DNA of 64,000 nucleotides. Source: Paracoccaceae bacterium. GTDB lineage: Bacteria; Pseudomonadota; Alphaproteobacteria; Rhodobacterales; Rhodobacteraceae. How positions within the stretch are numbered: the stretch's first letter is position 1; every line of letters starts with the position of its first letter. Location: NCBI GenBank assembly GCA_004153385.1, contig SDAL01000001.1, forward strand, positions 1,879,492 to 1,943,491. The letters run 5' to 3'. Shown here one piece after another: positions 63,614-64,000 of the stretch. The translations under genes and the position numbers were made by a program. The notes under the pieces are model-generated. The model was not told the DNA's origin. It saw nothing but the letters and a program-made list of their open reading frames with translations, and ran no database searches.

Positions 63614-64000
63614 TTAACGCACGCGCGGCACGTTGAGCGGATGATACCCCGCCTCGAAAATCTGCCAGCCATGGGTTTGCGCACGGTGCTCGCGGCGGCG
63701 GATTTCGCAATAGACCAGAACCTGCACCAGAAGGATGGCAAACACCATTTCTGCCAGTTCCTCGATCCGGCCAGCGCGGGTATTGGCCCATTCCGACACA
63801 TAAATCCCCCAAGGGGCCAGTTTACGTGCCAAACCATCAAGCGTCTTGGACAGGCACAAAACCACAAAAGCAATGCCCATCAACCATGCCGCCATCGTAT
63901 TGGCCCGTAGGCCGCGCAGCAATCCGGGCACATCGCGCACGCAGATGCGGATCACGACCACGGCAATCAGCGCGATCACCATGAAGCCGATGACCTTTTG
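63614..64000 (-). CDS. Membrane protein of unknown function (5' end beyond the window)
   Basis: At least 128 residues are open to the right window edge on the minus strand, and no stop lies upstream of the ATG at 63982, so the true start may be outside. There are about three hydrophobic segments (FMVIALIAVVVIRI, TMAAWLMGIAFVVLCLS, and MVFAILLVQVLVYCEI), each separated by short polar loops. I do not recognise the family. A 142-nt gap leads to chorismate mutase. Confidence 0.6.
   Translation of the reverse strand, partial: QKVIGFMVIALIAVVVIRICVRDVPGLLRGLRANTMAAWLMGIAFVVLCLSKTLDGLARKLAPWGIYVSEWANTRAGRIEELAEMVFAILLVQVLVYCEIRRREHRAQTHGWQIFEAGYHPLNVPRVR

Noticed and set aside
1-64000. tRNA, rRNA, CRISPR array, insertion sequence or prophage
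   Set aside because: No tRNA-like T-arm in the gaps, no spaced repeat array, no transposase, integrase or phage gene seen on either strand.

Overview
The window looks like a chromosomal segment from an alphaproteobacterium of the family Rhodobacteraceae, most likely the marine Roseobacter group. The evidence is the high-GC coding bias, with long antisense shadow frames, and several gene neighbourhoods typical of that family: cdd-deoA-deoB-upp, lysC-ptsP, SURF1-thrC-M16 peptidase-GNAT, mtnP-apt and chorismate mutase-folD. Coding density is high and almost everything is ordinary core metabolism. I see no prophage, insertion sequence, CRISPR array, rRNA or tRNA.

Layout. 1-6217: end of a coiled-coil regulator (probably MerR type), then acyl-CoA dehydrogenase, a glutathione transferase, a thiolase and a FadB-type bifunctional enzyme, forming a fatty acyl-CoA oxidation operon. 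6394-11969: a membrane-anchored orphan protein, ccmE, argC, gabD and a secreted SPOR-domain protein. 12046-15624 (minus): the nucleoside salvage operon cdd-deoA-deoB-upp. 15793-21236: maeB (malic enzyme fused to a phosphotransacetylase-like domain), prpE, nadK. 21237-26722: glyA, small membrane and lipoprotein genes, an esterase, a metallophosphoesterase coupled to a lipid kinase, and a phasin-like protein. 27070-32329: RND efflux pair, an internally repeated periplasmic protein and a tiny basic protein. 32390-33962: a GMC oxidoreductase broken by three homopolymer indels. 34207-38212: waaA, a Nudix hydrolase, a DUF1178 protein and a degenerate pyruvate kinase-like protein. 38441-47659: lysC, ptsP (EI-Ntr), EcsC protein, GNAT, flavin reductase, mtnP-apt, FAD-linked oxidase, GNAT. 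47659-52457 (minus): M16 peptidase, thrC, SURF1, coxF-like protein, ctaB. 53109-64000: tldD, dprA, topA, scoAB, metallophosphoesterase, lytic transglycosylase, folD, chorismate mutase and a partial membrane protein.

The most notable observation is the remnant of the aa3 cytochrome oxidase assembly locus. ctaB, the small CoxF-like gene and SURF1 remain in order next to thrC, but the structural genes ctaC (subunit II) and ctaE (subunit III) and the copper chaperone ctaG, which share this operon in relatives, are not here. A 307-nt scar and a 651-nt gene-free stretch lie where they would be expected. ccmE also lacks the ccmF/ccmH genes that often follow it, and ends in tandem repeats. Perfect or near-perfect 13-17 nt tandem duplications recur at five places, and the GMC gene carries three single-base indels in G/C runs, so the window carries a repeated replication-slippage signature. 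Other points of interest are a 17-bp perfect inverted repeat upstream of prpE, a CTGC-N3-GCAG palindrome (PhaR-type) upstream of the phasin-like gene, and a degenerate pyruvate kinase paralogue.

Functionally, the window links acyl-CoA oxidation, propionate and ketoacid activation (prpE, scoAB), anaplerosis (maeB, gabD), purine and pyrimidine salvage, one-carbon metabolism (glyA, folD) and aspartate-family amino acids (lysC, thrC).
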